DNA from: Alisma plantago-aquatica
Lineage: Eukaryota > Streptophyta > Magnoliopsida > Alismatales > Alismataceae
Direction: 5' to 3'
Length of the DNA stretch: 64,000 bases
Assembly (NCBI GenBank): GCA_963693085.1
Contig: OY856410.1
Coordinates: forward strand, 563,008,406-563,072,405
The translations under genes and the position numbers were made by a program. Under the pieces are notes generated by a model. That model worked only from the letters and a program-made list of their open reading frames with translations, made no database searches and was not told where the DNA came from. Shown here piece after piece: positions 25,774-36,937 of this stretch (positions are counted from its first letter, which is position 1; each line of letters starts with the position of its first letter).

Positions 25774-28110
25774 TTAGATATAAACATCATCATCATATCC
25801 ATCAAACAGATAGTATCACCATACCATTATATCCTAGTTATAAACATAACACAAGTATTAATATATATAAAGACATAATGTATAGGAAAAACCCTAATTT
25901 TACAAAACCACGATTTAAGGTTTAAAACCAAGTCCAAACGATTACTCATAATCTCCTGATTAACAAAACATATTTTATTATATAAAACAGAGTTAAAATG
26001 AATTAATTATGTATTTTAAAACATTTACATACTAAAAATGCCATTCAAAGCAAACTTCGGAAAATCCTTGAGAATCAGGTCTCAAAAACCACAAAATCAA
26101 ATTCTACATTAAAAATCCTTTCCATCGACTATTTATTCATATTTTTCTGATAAAGGATCGATTTACTATGAATTAGTAAACCTGACCAATCAGAAATTAG
26201 GAAAACCATAGTGTGACAGGTATTAAAATAAAAATGCAATTTCGATGTAAATACCGGTGAAATGACTATTATACCCTTACTCGTTAAAACAAATCAGTTG
26301 AAGCGATGAGGGCAAATCGGTCATTCGTATGTAATCAGCCTTTGCAAACGAGTAACAACAACCTAGGGTGCAATTACTATATTGCCCCTGCGATCTAAAG
26401 CTAACGATCGAAGTAGCGAGGGACCCCAGGGTCATTCCCTGACCTGCGATCATCTCTCGCTAGCCATGGCGATGGCAGGTATCTGGAGCTCGACTCCACA
26501 ATACCGATCACGAAGTATAGGCTATCGGTACAAACCGAAGATGTCACTGACATCCCCATCGCTCGGCGATCTCATCGAGCCCAGGTTTGGGACTCGCAGC
26601 TATCAGGAGCACTGAGAGGGCTCCGCCGAGGGTCAAGAACAGAGGACAAGGGCCGGCGATCAAAAAGCATCGAAGACCAAAGGCAAGGCTGCCGTTTAGG
26701 TCACCGCCACACTCGCTGACATGAGGCGAGTTCAACGGTGACACCAGAGAAGGCGGAGGAGCTCGAAAGCCTGAAAGAGCAGGTGGCGGCGGAGTTCGAC
26801 GGCGAGGTTATAGGACCGGGAGTTTGGGGCTATCCCAGGACAAAAGGAGAGTGGAGAGAGGAAGGGTGGGTGTCGGCGATGCTCACCTAGCGCCCAATTG
26901 ACCGGAGATGGTTGGAGTAGCGAGCAGCAGGTCGCCGCTTCCGGGGAAGAAGACCAAGTAGGTCAGGGAGATCCAGGGGATGAGGGGACCAATTGAAAGG
27001 AGGGGAAGAAAGGTAACGATCTGAGGGTGCTAGGAGGCATCTTAAATAGGTGCAGGGAGGGCCATAGCCGCCTCAGTAACTCGGAGGTGGAGAAGACGTT
27101 TTTGGGGGTTTCTCGTATGATGAGGAAATGACGCCGAGTTAAGGCTCAAACAAACCGGAAGCGAGAGATGGATTCAACGAGACAAGAATCACGTGAAACG
27201 GTGGAGGAGGGAGTGAGAACGGGTTCGGGAAGCTAGCTGTCGTGAAGCAACTGTAGACCGCGCGGGCGAGAGGTAAGGGACGAGCTCACGTCCGTTGGAT
27301 CGAGCGGGAAAACAAAACTGACCGTCGGATGGCGGGTCTACCATGGACCGGGCCGCGTGACAGGAAAAATAACGGAATCTTAGCGTTACACTGTGAATAA
27401 ATAACATGCGATTAAAGCATTATAGTCATACTATATTGAAAGCTAATAAAAAGGATTTGAAGGGTCAAATCAACTCCAAACAACACCAAATTTGAACCAT
27501 AGGCTTATAATGACGAAAACTACAATGCTATGCAATTAGAATCTCGTTTAATGCATAATATGGCCATTAATAAATATATAGCCCATAAAGGAGTATAATA
27601 ATATATTAAAATCAAGGAATTATATGAAAAGGCTATTAATAAGAAACATGTGAGTAAATTCGACATATAAAACACATTAGGGTACAAATAATCATTACTC
27701 AACAAAATAACATATCATTATGATTTAAAATCATATTTTGAGGAGAGAGAAACAATAAAGGTTAATATACACATATATGAACTCAAATACATATTAATAA
27801 TAATATATTTATCCAAAAAGCTCCAAATAAATATAATCTACTATATTATCCCATTAAGGACCAAATTACAACATTAACCCTAACTTATCACCTAATGTGG
27901 GTTATTTGTGCAAACACCCCTCAATTATCATGAAAGAGGGTAAATAGTGATTTCAACCTCAGATTGTGCTCAAATTGCACAAGGTGTACAAAAATGATCC
28001 AGAAGGATGTGAAATTTATGGAAAAGGTCCAGATGGACTAAAAGTCAAAGAAAAGCTCAAGAATGGGTAAATTGCAGGGAAGACCCTGAGATTCAGTATG
28101 TTACAGTTGG

Positions 28111-28870
28111 TATAATGCAATGGAGGGAAACTACATCACAACTTGGGATGCACTCCAATCCAAGTTTCTAGAAAAGTATTACCCCCCTTCTCTCACTTAT
28201 GAAATCAGGGGACAAATCACCCAATTTGGCATGGTTCCAAGTGAGACCTTAGGAGAAGCTTGGGAGAGTTTCAAGGACCTTGTTTGTCATTTCCCCATCA
28301 TGATATTACCCAAGCCCAACTAATTAAAATATTCTACCATGGTGTTGATGATAATACCAAAGTATTTCTTGATGCCTCATATGGAGAAAAAATCCATGTT
28401 TCAAAACCTAGATAGTGCTTGGGGGGGTTTTAAATGAATCTCTAAAACCCAAGAATGACAAGGGACCTGTGGGGTCCTCAAGGTAGCTAAGGCTAAGGGG
28501 AATTCCAACATTAAAGATATTGCTGAAAACCTTAATTTGAAACAAGATCACTTAGATTCTTTCTTCAAAACCTATGAGAGGAGAGGGCAACCTCAACAAA
28601 TTAAGGTCGTAGACTCTCTTTGGGGAATTTTCTAAGGGTATGATCTCACTACCCTGCAATGTCAACTTCTTTACAATGTTTCCATGCAACTGGAGGTTGG
28701 ACAACAAATGGAGGACCTCAACTCCATTCATATCATAACTGGTCAAGCCAATTATAACCTGAACCAGGTCGGGTACCACCCCATATTCCAATACTGAAAC
28801 CTGACGGGGTCTAAAAATACTCCACAACAAAGAACCCCTCATCCTCAAGTCAATAGTATGAATCGTCCAT
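28111..28870 (+). pseudogene. gag: D gag, third piece
   Basis: After removal of G the reading continues in frame: YNAMEGNYITTWDAL, KFLEKYYPPSLTYEIRGQI, GEAWESFKDLVCHFP. This is the retrotransposon gag (PF03732-type) core of Athila elements. A stop is at 28321. Later fragments (DIAENLNLKQDHLDSF near 28510-28560) lie in shifted frames. Confidence 0.85.
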
Positions 28871-29630
28871 TACTAAGCTTTCCATATTAGAACAATCATA
28901 AGATATTTGGGAACTGAGGGAATTATAGGGGTAATTTCCAACAATGTGGGCCCTATCAGGGGCAACAATACCAAAATCTGAACCAAATGCCACCACAAAT
29001 GCAAAAAAAACCCTATTCCCACTTATGACGATAGAATAGCTACTTTGGAGCAGAGCATCCTTTCACTGCAAGCCCACCAAAAGGCAATTGATGCTCAGTT
29101 GGCCTAACTTCTTTCTAGCCCAAAACCTCCTGCCAACACTTTTTGTTGGGCAACTAGAAAACAACCCTAAACATCCTGAACAACTTAAAGTTGTCTCCAC
29201 CCATTTAGGAAATTCACATGCTCCTCCCCCTCCTTCATAGAAACCCCTTGTTGTACACTTGGAGTTTGAAGACAATGACACCATAGTCATTGGAAAAGAG
29301 CCTTCACTAGAACCCACCCTTCATGCCCCGAAGCTCCACAAGTGGAGTTTAATGAGCCTAAGATCCTTGTTTACAAGCCTCATCCACCATACCAGACCCA
29401 CCTAAAGAAAACTAGGCTAGATGCCCATTTCATGAAGTTTAGAGAGGCCATGAAAAAGTTACAGGTGGACATTCCCTTCTTAGATGCTCTTGCTGGCATG
29501 CCTACCTAGTCAAGTACATGCAAACCCTTTTGACTTGGAAGTATGTCACTGTGGAAGACAAGACTATAAAATTGGCTAGAACAACTTCAGATATCATTAA
29601 AAGCAAAATGCCTAAAAAATAGAAAGGTCC
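28871..29630 (+). pseudogene. D gag C-terminal / pre-protease region, degraded
   Basis: Gln/Asn/Pro-rich coding remnant (about 28900-29250) and a Pro-rich linker typical of the Athila gag-pol junction, broken in all frames. No zinc knuckle is visible, in keeping with Athila gag, where it is often hard to see. Confidence 0.55.
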
Positions 29631-32600
29631 TGGTTTCTTTGGGATTGGGTGCTATTTAGGTGACAATGCTTGTAGAAAAGGTCTTGCTGACTTAGATGCT
29701 AATTTTTTTATTATGCCTTATAGTCTTTGTAGGAGATTGTGATTTATTGATATGCTTCCCACTATCATGACCATCCAGTTAGTAGATGCATCCATGACTA
29801 AACCAATGTATTTTATTGAATATATACATGTAAAGGTTGGGAAAGGTGCCTATGTTTCATGTGATTTCATGGTCATGGACATCAAGGAAGATCTACATTA
29901 CCCTCTCATTTTCAACCACCCCTTCTTGTCCATTTCCTGAGCTATGATTGATGTTGAGGTCAGAATCATTCTCTTGTGTCTTGTAAGACATACCCTAGAG
30001 TTTAGGGTGCTCAAAAGCATGAAGGGACCGAGCCTCTAGGAAGAGGTTTTATCTCCTTGATTGTATTGACAAGCTTTCCCAATTAATGCAAGAATGGGAG
30101 TTGCTTGAGGATCCTTTCCACACTACCCTCGTGGCCTCTTTTAAATGTATCTTTGAAGATGAGCAATTGGACCAATGTAGGGTTTACCTTGACAACTTTG
30201 AAGAGGTTACTTATGTTGAATTTGAGGACCTTAAAATGGTCTCTCTTCTAGAAGAGAAACCTGAACTCCCAAGGCTCCAGAGATGAAACCCCTCCCAGAA
30301 GGACTTAAATATGTCTTTCTTGATGAACAACAAATATCTCATGTTATCATTAATTATGACCTCACTTTTGAGCAATAAGATAACCTCAAAACTGATCTAA
30401 GGAAAAGGAGGGCCGCTCTAGGGTATAAAATGACTAAGGTGACAGGGATAAATCAAACCATTTTCATGCATAAAATCCCTATGATAGAAGAGTACAAACC
30501 ATCATAGGACCATCAATGAGAATTAAATCCAAACATGAAAGAGGTTTTCTGGTTAGAAGTTATCAAACTTTTGACTGTAGTAATCATCTACCCCATCTAT
30601 GACTCCCCTTGGTTCAGTCCTATTCAAGTAGTTCCCAAGAAAGGGGGAGCCACTGTTGTAAAGAATGACAAAGATGAGATCATCCCCACCCATAATATTA
30701 TAGGATGTAGGATGTGTATTGACTATAGGAAATTGAATAAGGCCACTAGGAAAGACATTTACCTCTTCTCTTCCTGGATCAAGTACTAGAGCTGCATTTC
30801 CCATCAACAATATTTTTGCTATTTAGATGGCTATTCAAGTTTCTATCAGATTCCCATTCATCTTGAAGATCAAGAGAATACCACCTTCATCTTCCCATTT
30901 GGCACCTATGCATTCAGGAGAATGCCCTTCGGGTTGTGTGATTCCCCATCCACCTTCTAGCGGTGTGTGTCTACTATTTTTGCTGGTTTAACCAAAACTG
31001 TCATGGAAGTGTTTATGGATGATTTCTCAATTTATGGAGACTATTTTGACTCTTGCATTCAACATCTCTCCCTTGTTCTAGAAAAGTGTGAAGAAGCACA
31101 CTTAGTTCAAATTGGGGAAAATGTCACTTCATGGTGATAAAAGATATTGTTTTGGGACATAGATTTAGCAACCAAGGAGTAGAGGTGGATAGAGCCAAGA
31201 TTTAGGTGATCACCAAACTCCCCCCTTACACCTCCATCAAGGACATCTATGCCATCCTTAGGAAAACTAGATTTTATCAACGATTCATTAGTGTTTTTTT
31301 TAAATCACCAAGCCTCTTACCAACATCTTCAAAAGGACGTCCCCTTCAATTTTGAAAAATCTTGCATGACAAATTTCCTTTGCTAAACGATGCTCTGACC
31401 TCTACCCCCATCATTCATGCATCTGAATGGTCTTTGCCTTTCAAAATAATGTCTGACGCTAGTGGCTTTGCTGTTGATGACATTCTTGGACAATGAGTTG
31501 ATAAGAAATACCATGTAATTTACTATGCACCCAAAACTTAAGATGATGCACAACAGAACTACACTACTATCGAGAAGAATATGTTAGCCATTGTCTATGC
31601 CTTTGAGAAGTTTTGCTCTTACCTTGTTTGGTCTAATGTTATTTTTTACATGGACCATACCGCCATTAGATACCTAATGACAAAAAAGAATGCCAAACCA
31701 TGTCTAATTTGTTGGATCCTTTTACTTTAAGAATTTGATTCAGAAATCCTTAATAATAAAGGATTTGAAAATGTCATTTCTGACCATCTTAGTGCCTAAA
31801 TTCATGTGAATATGATGGTATCCCCATTCATGATTCTTTACCAGATGATAAATTACTGAAGGCTAAATCCTAATACACATGGTTTGCAGATTATGTTAAT
31901 TATCTTGCTACAAGTGTTCTACATCCTGATTATAAGGGACATACCAAAGGAAATTCTTACATGATGTTTGGAACTATTATTGGTACGACCCTTGTTTGTT
32001 TAGATTGTGTGCATGTGGTCTTTATCTCTATTGTGTCACTGAGGAAGAGGCTCATGTAATACTCACCCAATGTCATTCTATCCCCACTCGTGTGAACATG
32101 AGTTCTCATAAAAAAGATAGGAAGGTTCTCCATTCCAGTTTCTTTTGTCCTACATTATTTTGAGATTCATATGAATTTGTCTTAGCTTGTGATCAATGCT
32201 AGAGGTCTGGAAATATTTCTAACAGAGTTCAAATGTCCATGACCTCTTGGCAAGAGATAGAGATATTTGATGTTTGGGGAGTGGATTATATTGGACCCTT
32301 TCCTTCTTCTTGTAGGTATTCCTATATCCTGGTGGTTGTATATTATGTTTCCAAATGGGTATAAGCCATCCCCACTAAGACCTATGATTCCAAGTCTATT
32401 TAGAAACTTTTCAAAGACTTAATTTTATCTAGGTTTGAGGTGCCTTGAACTGTGATCTCTGATGGGGGGTTGCATTTTCTGGAGAAACGTTTTGAGTCCT
32501 TACTGAAAAGATATGGAGTCCACCACAAGGTTGCTTCTCCTTAAAACCCTCAGACTAGTGGTCAGGTCAGGGTTTCAAATCATCAAATCAAGTCCATCCT

Positions 32601-33222
32601 AGAGAAAACTATCAACCACACTAGGAAAAATTGGGCTTTGAAAATCAATTATGCCTTGTGGTCATACAAAACTTCTTACAAAACACCCATAGGCATCACT
32701 CCTTTCATATTGATTTATGGTAAAGCTTTCCATCTACTCATAGAATTGGAGCACAAAGCTAGCTGGGCTATAAAAACCCTTAATTTCAATCTTTATGTAG
32801 TAGGGAAAAAACATTTTCTTCAGCTATAGGAACTAGAAGAACTTAGGATGACAACTTATGAAAATGTCTGAATTTACAAAGACAGAATCAAGTTATGGCA
32901 TGATGGAAATATTCATCAGAAAGATATTCAAGATGGCGACTAGGTCTTAGTTTACACTTCTAAGTTGAGGATCTTCCCTAGAAAACTCAAGTATATATGG
33001 TATGGCTCTTATCTCGTAAAGCGTGTCTATCCACATGTCACCTTTCTTCGTTAGGATAAATGGAAGGGTGAATTCTTGGTAAATTGGCATAGAATTGAGA
33101 GGTACGTCATCCCTGAAGACTTCATGGGACCAGGAGCACAATGCCTCCCTATTCCTACAAACATAAAATTAAGTGACCCTCCTATCCCACCCAATTCTGA
33201 GCCAGAATTGACTTAATGAGCA
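29631..33222 (+). pseudogene. pol: D pol (protease, RT, RNase H, integrase), Athila type
   Basis: Gypsy order with many stops. Protease: LADLDANFFIMPYSLCRRL (29683 onward), where the usual DLGA active site reads DLDA; later DLHYPLIFNHPFLS. RT: SPWFSPIQVVPKKGG, CRMCIDYRKLN, PFGTYAFRRMPFGLC and MDD at 31015-31023. RNase H: SDASGFAV at about 31451, [10 protein letters not shown] near 31650, and a degraded 'ISDHLS'. Integrase: ACDQC remnant near 32190, WGVDYIGPFP (32276-32304), SDGG near 32459, [16 protein letters not shown], where the catalytic Glu position is Arg (32569-32571), and [19 protein letters not shown]. Active-site losses in protease and integrase add to the nonsense codons. Confidence 0.9.
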
Positions 33223-33698
33223 CAAGTGTTGGGCCTTCAAAGAAAAATTGGGTGCATGTTGTGAGGCAACCCAACATCACTTTTTATTTTGTTAATTGCA
33301 ATTCCTAGCTAACATTGCTTTTATTTTAGGTTCCTAGTTTAGTTCAAAAAAAAGGGTGAGCCACTCGATTGGTTCCCAACCTACCATTTCAATGTGGAAA
33401 CAATTTGAAATTCAAATGTCCATCATGACACACGAACCAAGTGTTTCACCTAGTGAAATGATCATTTGGGACTTCGAAGGCCAAACCAAAGGAGCACTAG
33501 TGTTTGAATTTCAACCGTTGCCTCCACCTCCCATGACGGATGAATCAGGCATTTCATCTCCACCCGTCGCCAATGACTTGCAAAACAGTCAACTCATGAA
33601 GCGAAACGGTAGGCTTGGGTACCCTAAAATCTCTAAAAAAATTGTTCGAATGAGGGAGGTTAACTCACACCTCAAATGAGCACCCCATTCCCTGAAAG
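33223..33698 (+). other. D spacer after pol, with a 324-bp open frame
   Basis: 'gtgttggg...gaggcaacccaa' and a T-rich run ending ttattttag|gtt (about 33300-33335) match the Athila pol-to-ORF spacer with a plausible 3' splice site. From 33356 to 33679 an open frame of 107 codons follows (ISMWKQFEIQM, SEMIIWDFEGQ, FEFQPLPPPP, then a Lys/Arg-rich end KRNGRLGYPKISKK). It is richer in CpG and less decayed than its surroundings. I do not recognise the product. It may be the N-terminal part of the spliced env-like ORF. Confidence 0.5.
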
Positions 33699-33732
33699 TC
33701 TTTGTGACAAAGTGGTTTATGGCTTAATTATG

Positions 33733-33762
33733 AGGACAAATTTTGTTTTAAGGTGTGTAGGA
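33733..33762 (+). other. Fossil polypurine tract inside C 5' LTR
   Basis: gaggacaaattttgttttaa followed by ggtgtgtagga is the usual gypsy PPT next to an LTR start (TGTGATGG), yet the target duplication shows that the LTR begins 59 bp upstream. The 3' LTR has the same block at 39281-39311. Confidence 0.8.
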
Positions 33763-36242
33763 TGTGATGGAGTGGACTTTTGGATCCATGGATACGTAAT
33801 GAGATAATTGGATTCATGTATACAAGTTGTTTGAAGAGTCCAAGTGCTTTGATAAAATATGGACCTTGATTGGTGTTGAAATCATGATTAAGATTACTAA
33901 GTTTATGCCTATTTGAGGAATTTAATTGAATGGTCTAATAGTTGATTTTTGTTACCAAATTGTAGTAAAATATACCTTGAGAGGTAGGGAAGCTATGGTT
34001 AAAATTTGGTGGCAATTGGATATTCCTAGAAGGAGTTATTTAGGTTTGAAATTTGTGAAATAATGTGCATTATTGATGATTCATAGACCTAAGTTTGTGA
34101 TTTTATATTAGTGTTACGCACCCCTTAGTTGAGTTGGGGTTGCGTGGCCAGTTGTTGACCCTAGATCTTCGATCTAGTGGTGGCTGGCTCTTAATAGGAG
34201 GAGCCACAGATTGGCTATGAGGGGTTGTCCTCTTGACCGTCGGATGGAAATCAGACGATAGATAACTCTTCTCCTACCTCCAGGTTACAACTCAGAATGT
34301 GGGGAGGATGAGTCCATGATTGCCTCCACCACTTCGCAGATCGTGGGAGTGAATGAGATTTTCAACTGGGTTGTTGGCTTCAGACTGGGATGAGCTCTCA
34401 TTTGACCCCTCATTTGGGATACGAAGTCACCTAACGAAAGAGAATCACCTTCTTCTCCTGCCCATCACTCTGTCGCATTTTGTAGGTAGTGGCTTAAGGA
34501 AAGGGAATGAGTTAGAGAGGAAATAAGAGGAAGATGCGTATATGGGAAGGATGGTCGAGATTAAAGGAGTTTCTTTCATGTGTTTTATGGAATGTAATAG
34601 AGGTGGTGTGGCTGACAAAGTGGAGGTTGTTCGGAGATGAGAACTAAGCTCGGGGGTGGTCCGCGAGGCCTTTCCGGCATGTTTTGAGTATAGGGATGAG
34701 TTCCTGTGGATATTGCGTTGTTGTATGATGCTCTGTCTTAGTTTTGAGGGACTGGGGCCATTTTTCCTCTTCTACACCTCTGCAGCAGATGCTAGCTACG
34801 ACGATCTCACAGGGACAGAGATACAGAGGCTCAAGGGAGCACCTGGGAAGACGTGGAGGTGTGGAGGATGTTATCAGAGATTTTGATGGTCTTAGGACCT
34901 GATGTAGGGAACCTCTGCTCCACTGATTGCTCACCGGAGCTTCCCCAGTCAGGCAGCGGTGCCCTAGTGGAGACTGAGCTCCACAGCTGAAGACTAGGAG
35001 ACAAGTAGTCGTGGGAATGTGCAAGATCTTAGCGAAGGTAATGGCATCCCTATAATCCGATGAGGGGCACCTTGTCTCAGTGGATCACTCGACGGAGGAG
35101 CACATCACGACGGTGGCTCTGTTTCTGTCTCACGCAAACATATCGTGTGGAATCACGAGGAGGAAGAGGAACGACCGGTCCAATCGCCTGAACCAGCCGA
35201 TTAGGCCTCAATCCAAAAAGGGAGAGTCGATTGCTAGAACCGGCCGACTCGAGCTAAGGAGCGTGTCCCTTAGTGGACATGTGTCGCTTCTGGTTTGGCC
35301 AAAAGGTAAGAAAATATCAGAATTACATAGATCTTCAATAATTCACATTAATTAGCTCATGCATCAGAAAAATACAAATAATATACCAAAATTCTCAAAA
35401 ATAATGTGTTGAACAAGATGGAAGCATAATATCAGGCTTTTGATGTATTAATATTGATTATATCATGTAAGATGTAAAATGCTTAGTCCATGAGTAATAA
35501 AAATCAAATGATGATATAAAATTATGGGGTAATGTTAGTAAACCTGTAATTATGTTTATAATGCATATTATGTCAGTTATGGTCATATTGATGTATGAAT
35601 TCATGTAATTTGCTCCATATGGAAAATTAGGGCTAATAACCCTACATAAAATGTAATAAATACAGGCATGCTCAATAAATGATGAAATTTATATATTAAG
35701 CTTATATTTGTATATGAAACCTCAGCTTTAATAATGAGATCACGATGATGCACATAATTCATATTATATGAAGATGACTCTTAATACATAAGATGTAACC
35801 CTAATTTGACTAATGAATGTGGCACAATGTACATATGTTCACATAATGATGGAAAACATGATTATCAGTTAATGAGTAAATAATCTGGAATGTGACACAT
35901 GTAAGATAATCCCAAGAAGATATGAAAAGTAATAATATGGGAATATCGTAAGACTAGTGAAACCCTAATGGACATAATTAGGGTTAAGATGAGATATAAG
36001 AGGATGAGAACCTTATGATAGTATATGATCTTGTCTTAATCAGGTTTAACAAGGATATGGATGATATGAGGGATATATGATGATTAGGTTTGTCTCATGG
36101 TCAAGGTACGCCATTACCTCTTACTTGGCTTATTATACAATATGCTTGTATTATATGTGTAGTAAAATACTTGGCATATGATATTGGATGAAATGATTGT
36201 TCTTATATGATATGTTGCATGATTTTCCATACTTATTGCTAT

Positions 36243-36367
36243 GAACACATGAAACATAATATATTTGTTCCATTATATCTAAGCACTTCAACTCTTTGGT
36301 AGTAAAGTGTTGTTAGGTAGTAAATGCATGGATGATATAATGGAAAATATGCTTAAAATATGTGTTC
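36243..36367 (+). ncRNA. Reduced structured domain in C 5' LTR (one hairpin unit)
   Basis: The outer arms gaacacat (36243-36250) / atgtgttc (36360-36367) and ttccattatat (36268-36278) / atataatggaa (36335-36345) are preserved. Inside them is one unit: stem cactt, loop caactctttggtagta, stem aagtg, extended by a G-T (G-U in RNA) pair. The tail of another unit (ggtagtaaatgcat) shows that intervening units were deleted here. Confidence 0.65.
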
Positions 36368-36925
36368 TCTTTTGTTAATGAACATCTTTGTGCAAGTATA
36401 TGATTTTCTTATATTTCTTTATAACTGCCAAGTATTAGTTTTATCTTATTGACAAGATATGATGAGAGGTATATAAAAGACACGTAGGTGTAATCAGTAC
36501 AATATTCTTGAATATTGTGTTGACGTGTACCACATGTAATCTTTTGTTTAGGTTGTGGACATGTGATCTTGAAGAACCAGGATAGTTCAGAGTTGTGTGG
36601 CGAGCTCATGTACAGGTGGACCTGTTGTCTTAAGATCATGTAGTATAGTGGTAGTACATGTATATGTAGAAGTTTCAATTCAATATGTAATATCAATTGT
36701 TGCAATAATTCATGTTGTAATTATATGTTGAATGGTGAACAAGTGTTGTACGGTTTTATTATTGTTCATGTACATGTGCTACTGATTGTTTCCTTTTGAC
36801 TCCCTTGATTTTCTTCTTCTTAGCCTGGTGTGGGGTGTTTAAATTGGGATTCTCACTAAGGTGAGGGTTTCAATTTGGACCTCACACATTAGATTACGTT
36901 TTAGAAAATCCGGGGACGTCACAGG

Positions 36926-36937
36926 TGGTATCAGAGC
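36926..36937 (+). other. Primer-binding site of element C
   Basis: TGGTATCAGAGC, two bases after the 5' LTR, complementary to initiator Met-tRNA. Confidence 0.95.

Larger units (their letters stand above)
24502..28105 (-). mobile_element. Element G: solo LTR (3.6 kb) inside D gag
   Basis: Starts TGTAAAGACC and ends TGTTACA, with perfect gttgg duplications at 24497-24501 and 28106-28110. It has no PBS, PPT or interior, so it is a solo LTR left by LTR-LTR recombination. Minus orientation is inferred from a GC-rich, promoter-side block at 26380-27380 and a minus-strand CTATTTAAG TATA-like box near 27040, which match the layout of E's LTR. Frames in the GC-rich block (for example 26382-26615, 26544-26744) are short and probably chance. 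Confidence 0.9.
33704..36923 (+). repeat. Element C 5' LTR
   Basis: Begins TGTGACAAAGTGG and ends GTCACA. It contains an internal PPT-like block at 33733-33762, a GC-rich gene-like block at about 34130-35300, AT-rich sequence with AAACCCTAA motifs, and one hairpin unit of the array (36243-36367). Reading frames in the GC block (34656-34886, 35080-35355) are not kept the same in the other LTR and are not called as genes. Confidence 0.9.

Noticed and set aside
26382..27407. GC-rich block with several frames as a possible host gene
   Set aside because: It is inside solo LTR G, bounded by an exact target duplication, and similar GC-rich promoter-side blocks occur in the LTRs of A, C and E.
33763..36923. 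First placement of C's 5' LTR start at TGTGATGG (33763), next to a PPT-like sequence
   Set aside because: That start gives no target duplication (tagga versus gtctt). Moving it to 33704 gives a perfect gtctt duplication on both sides.
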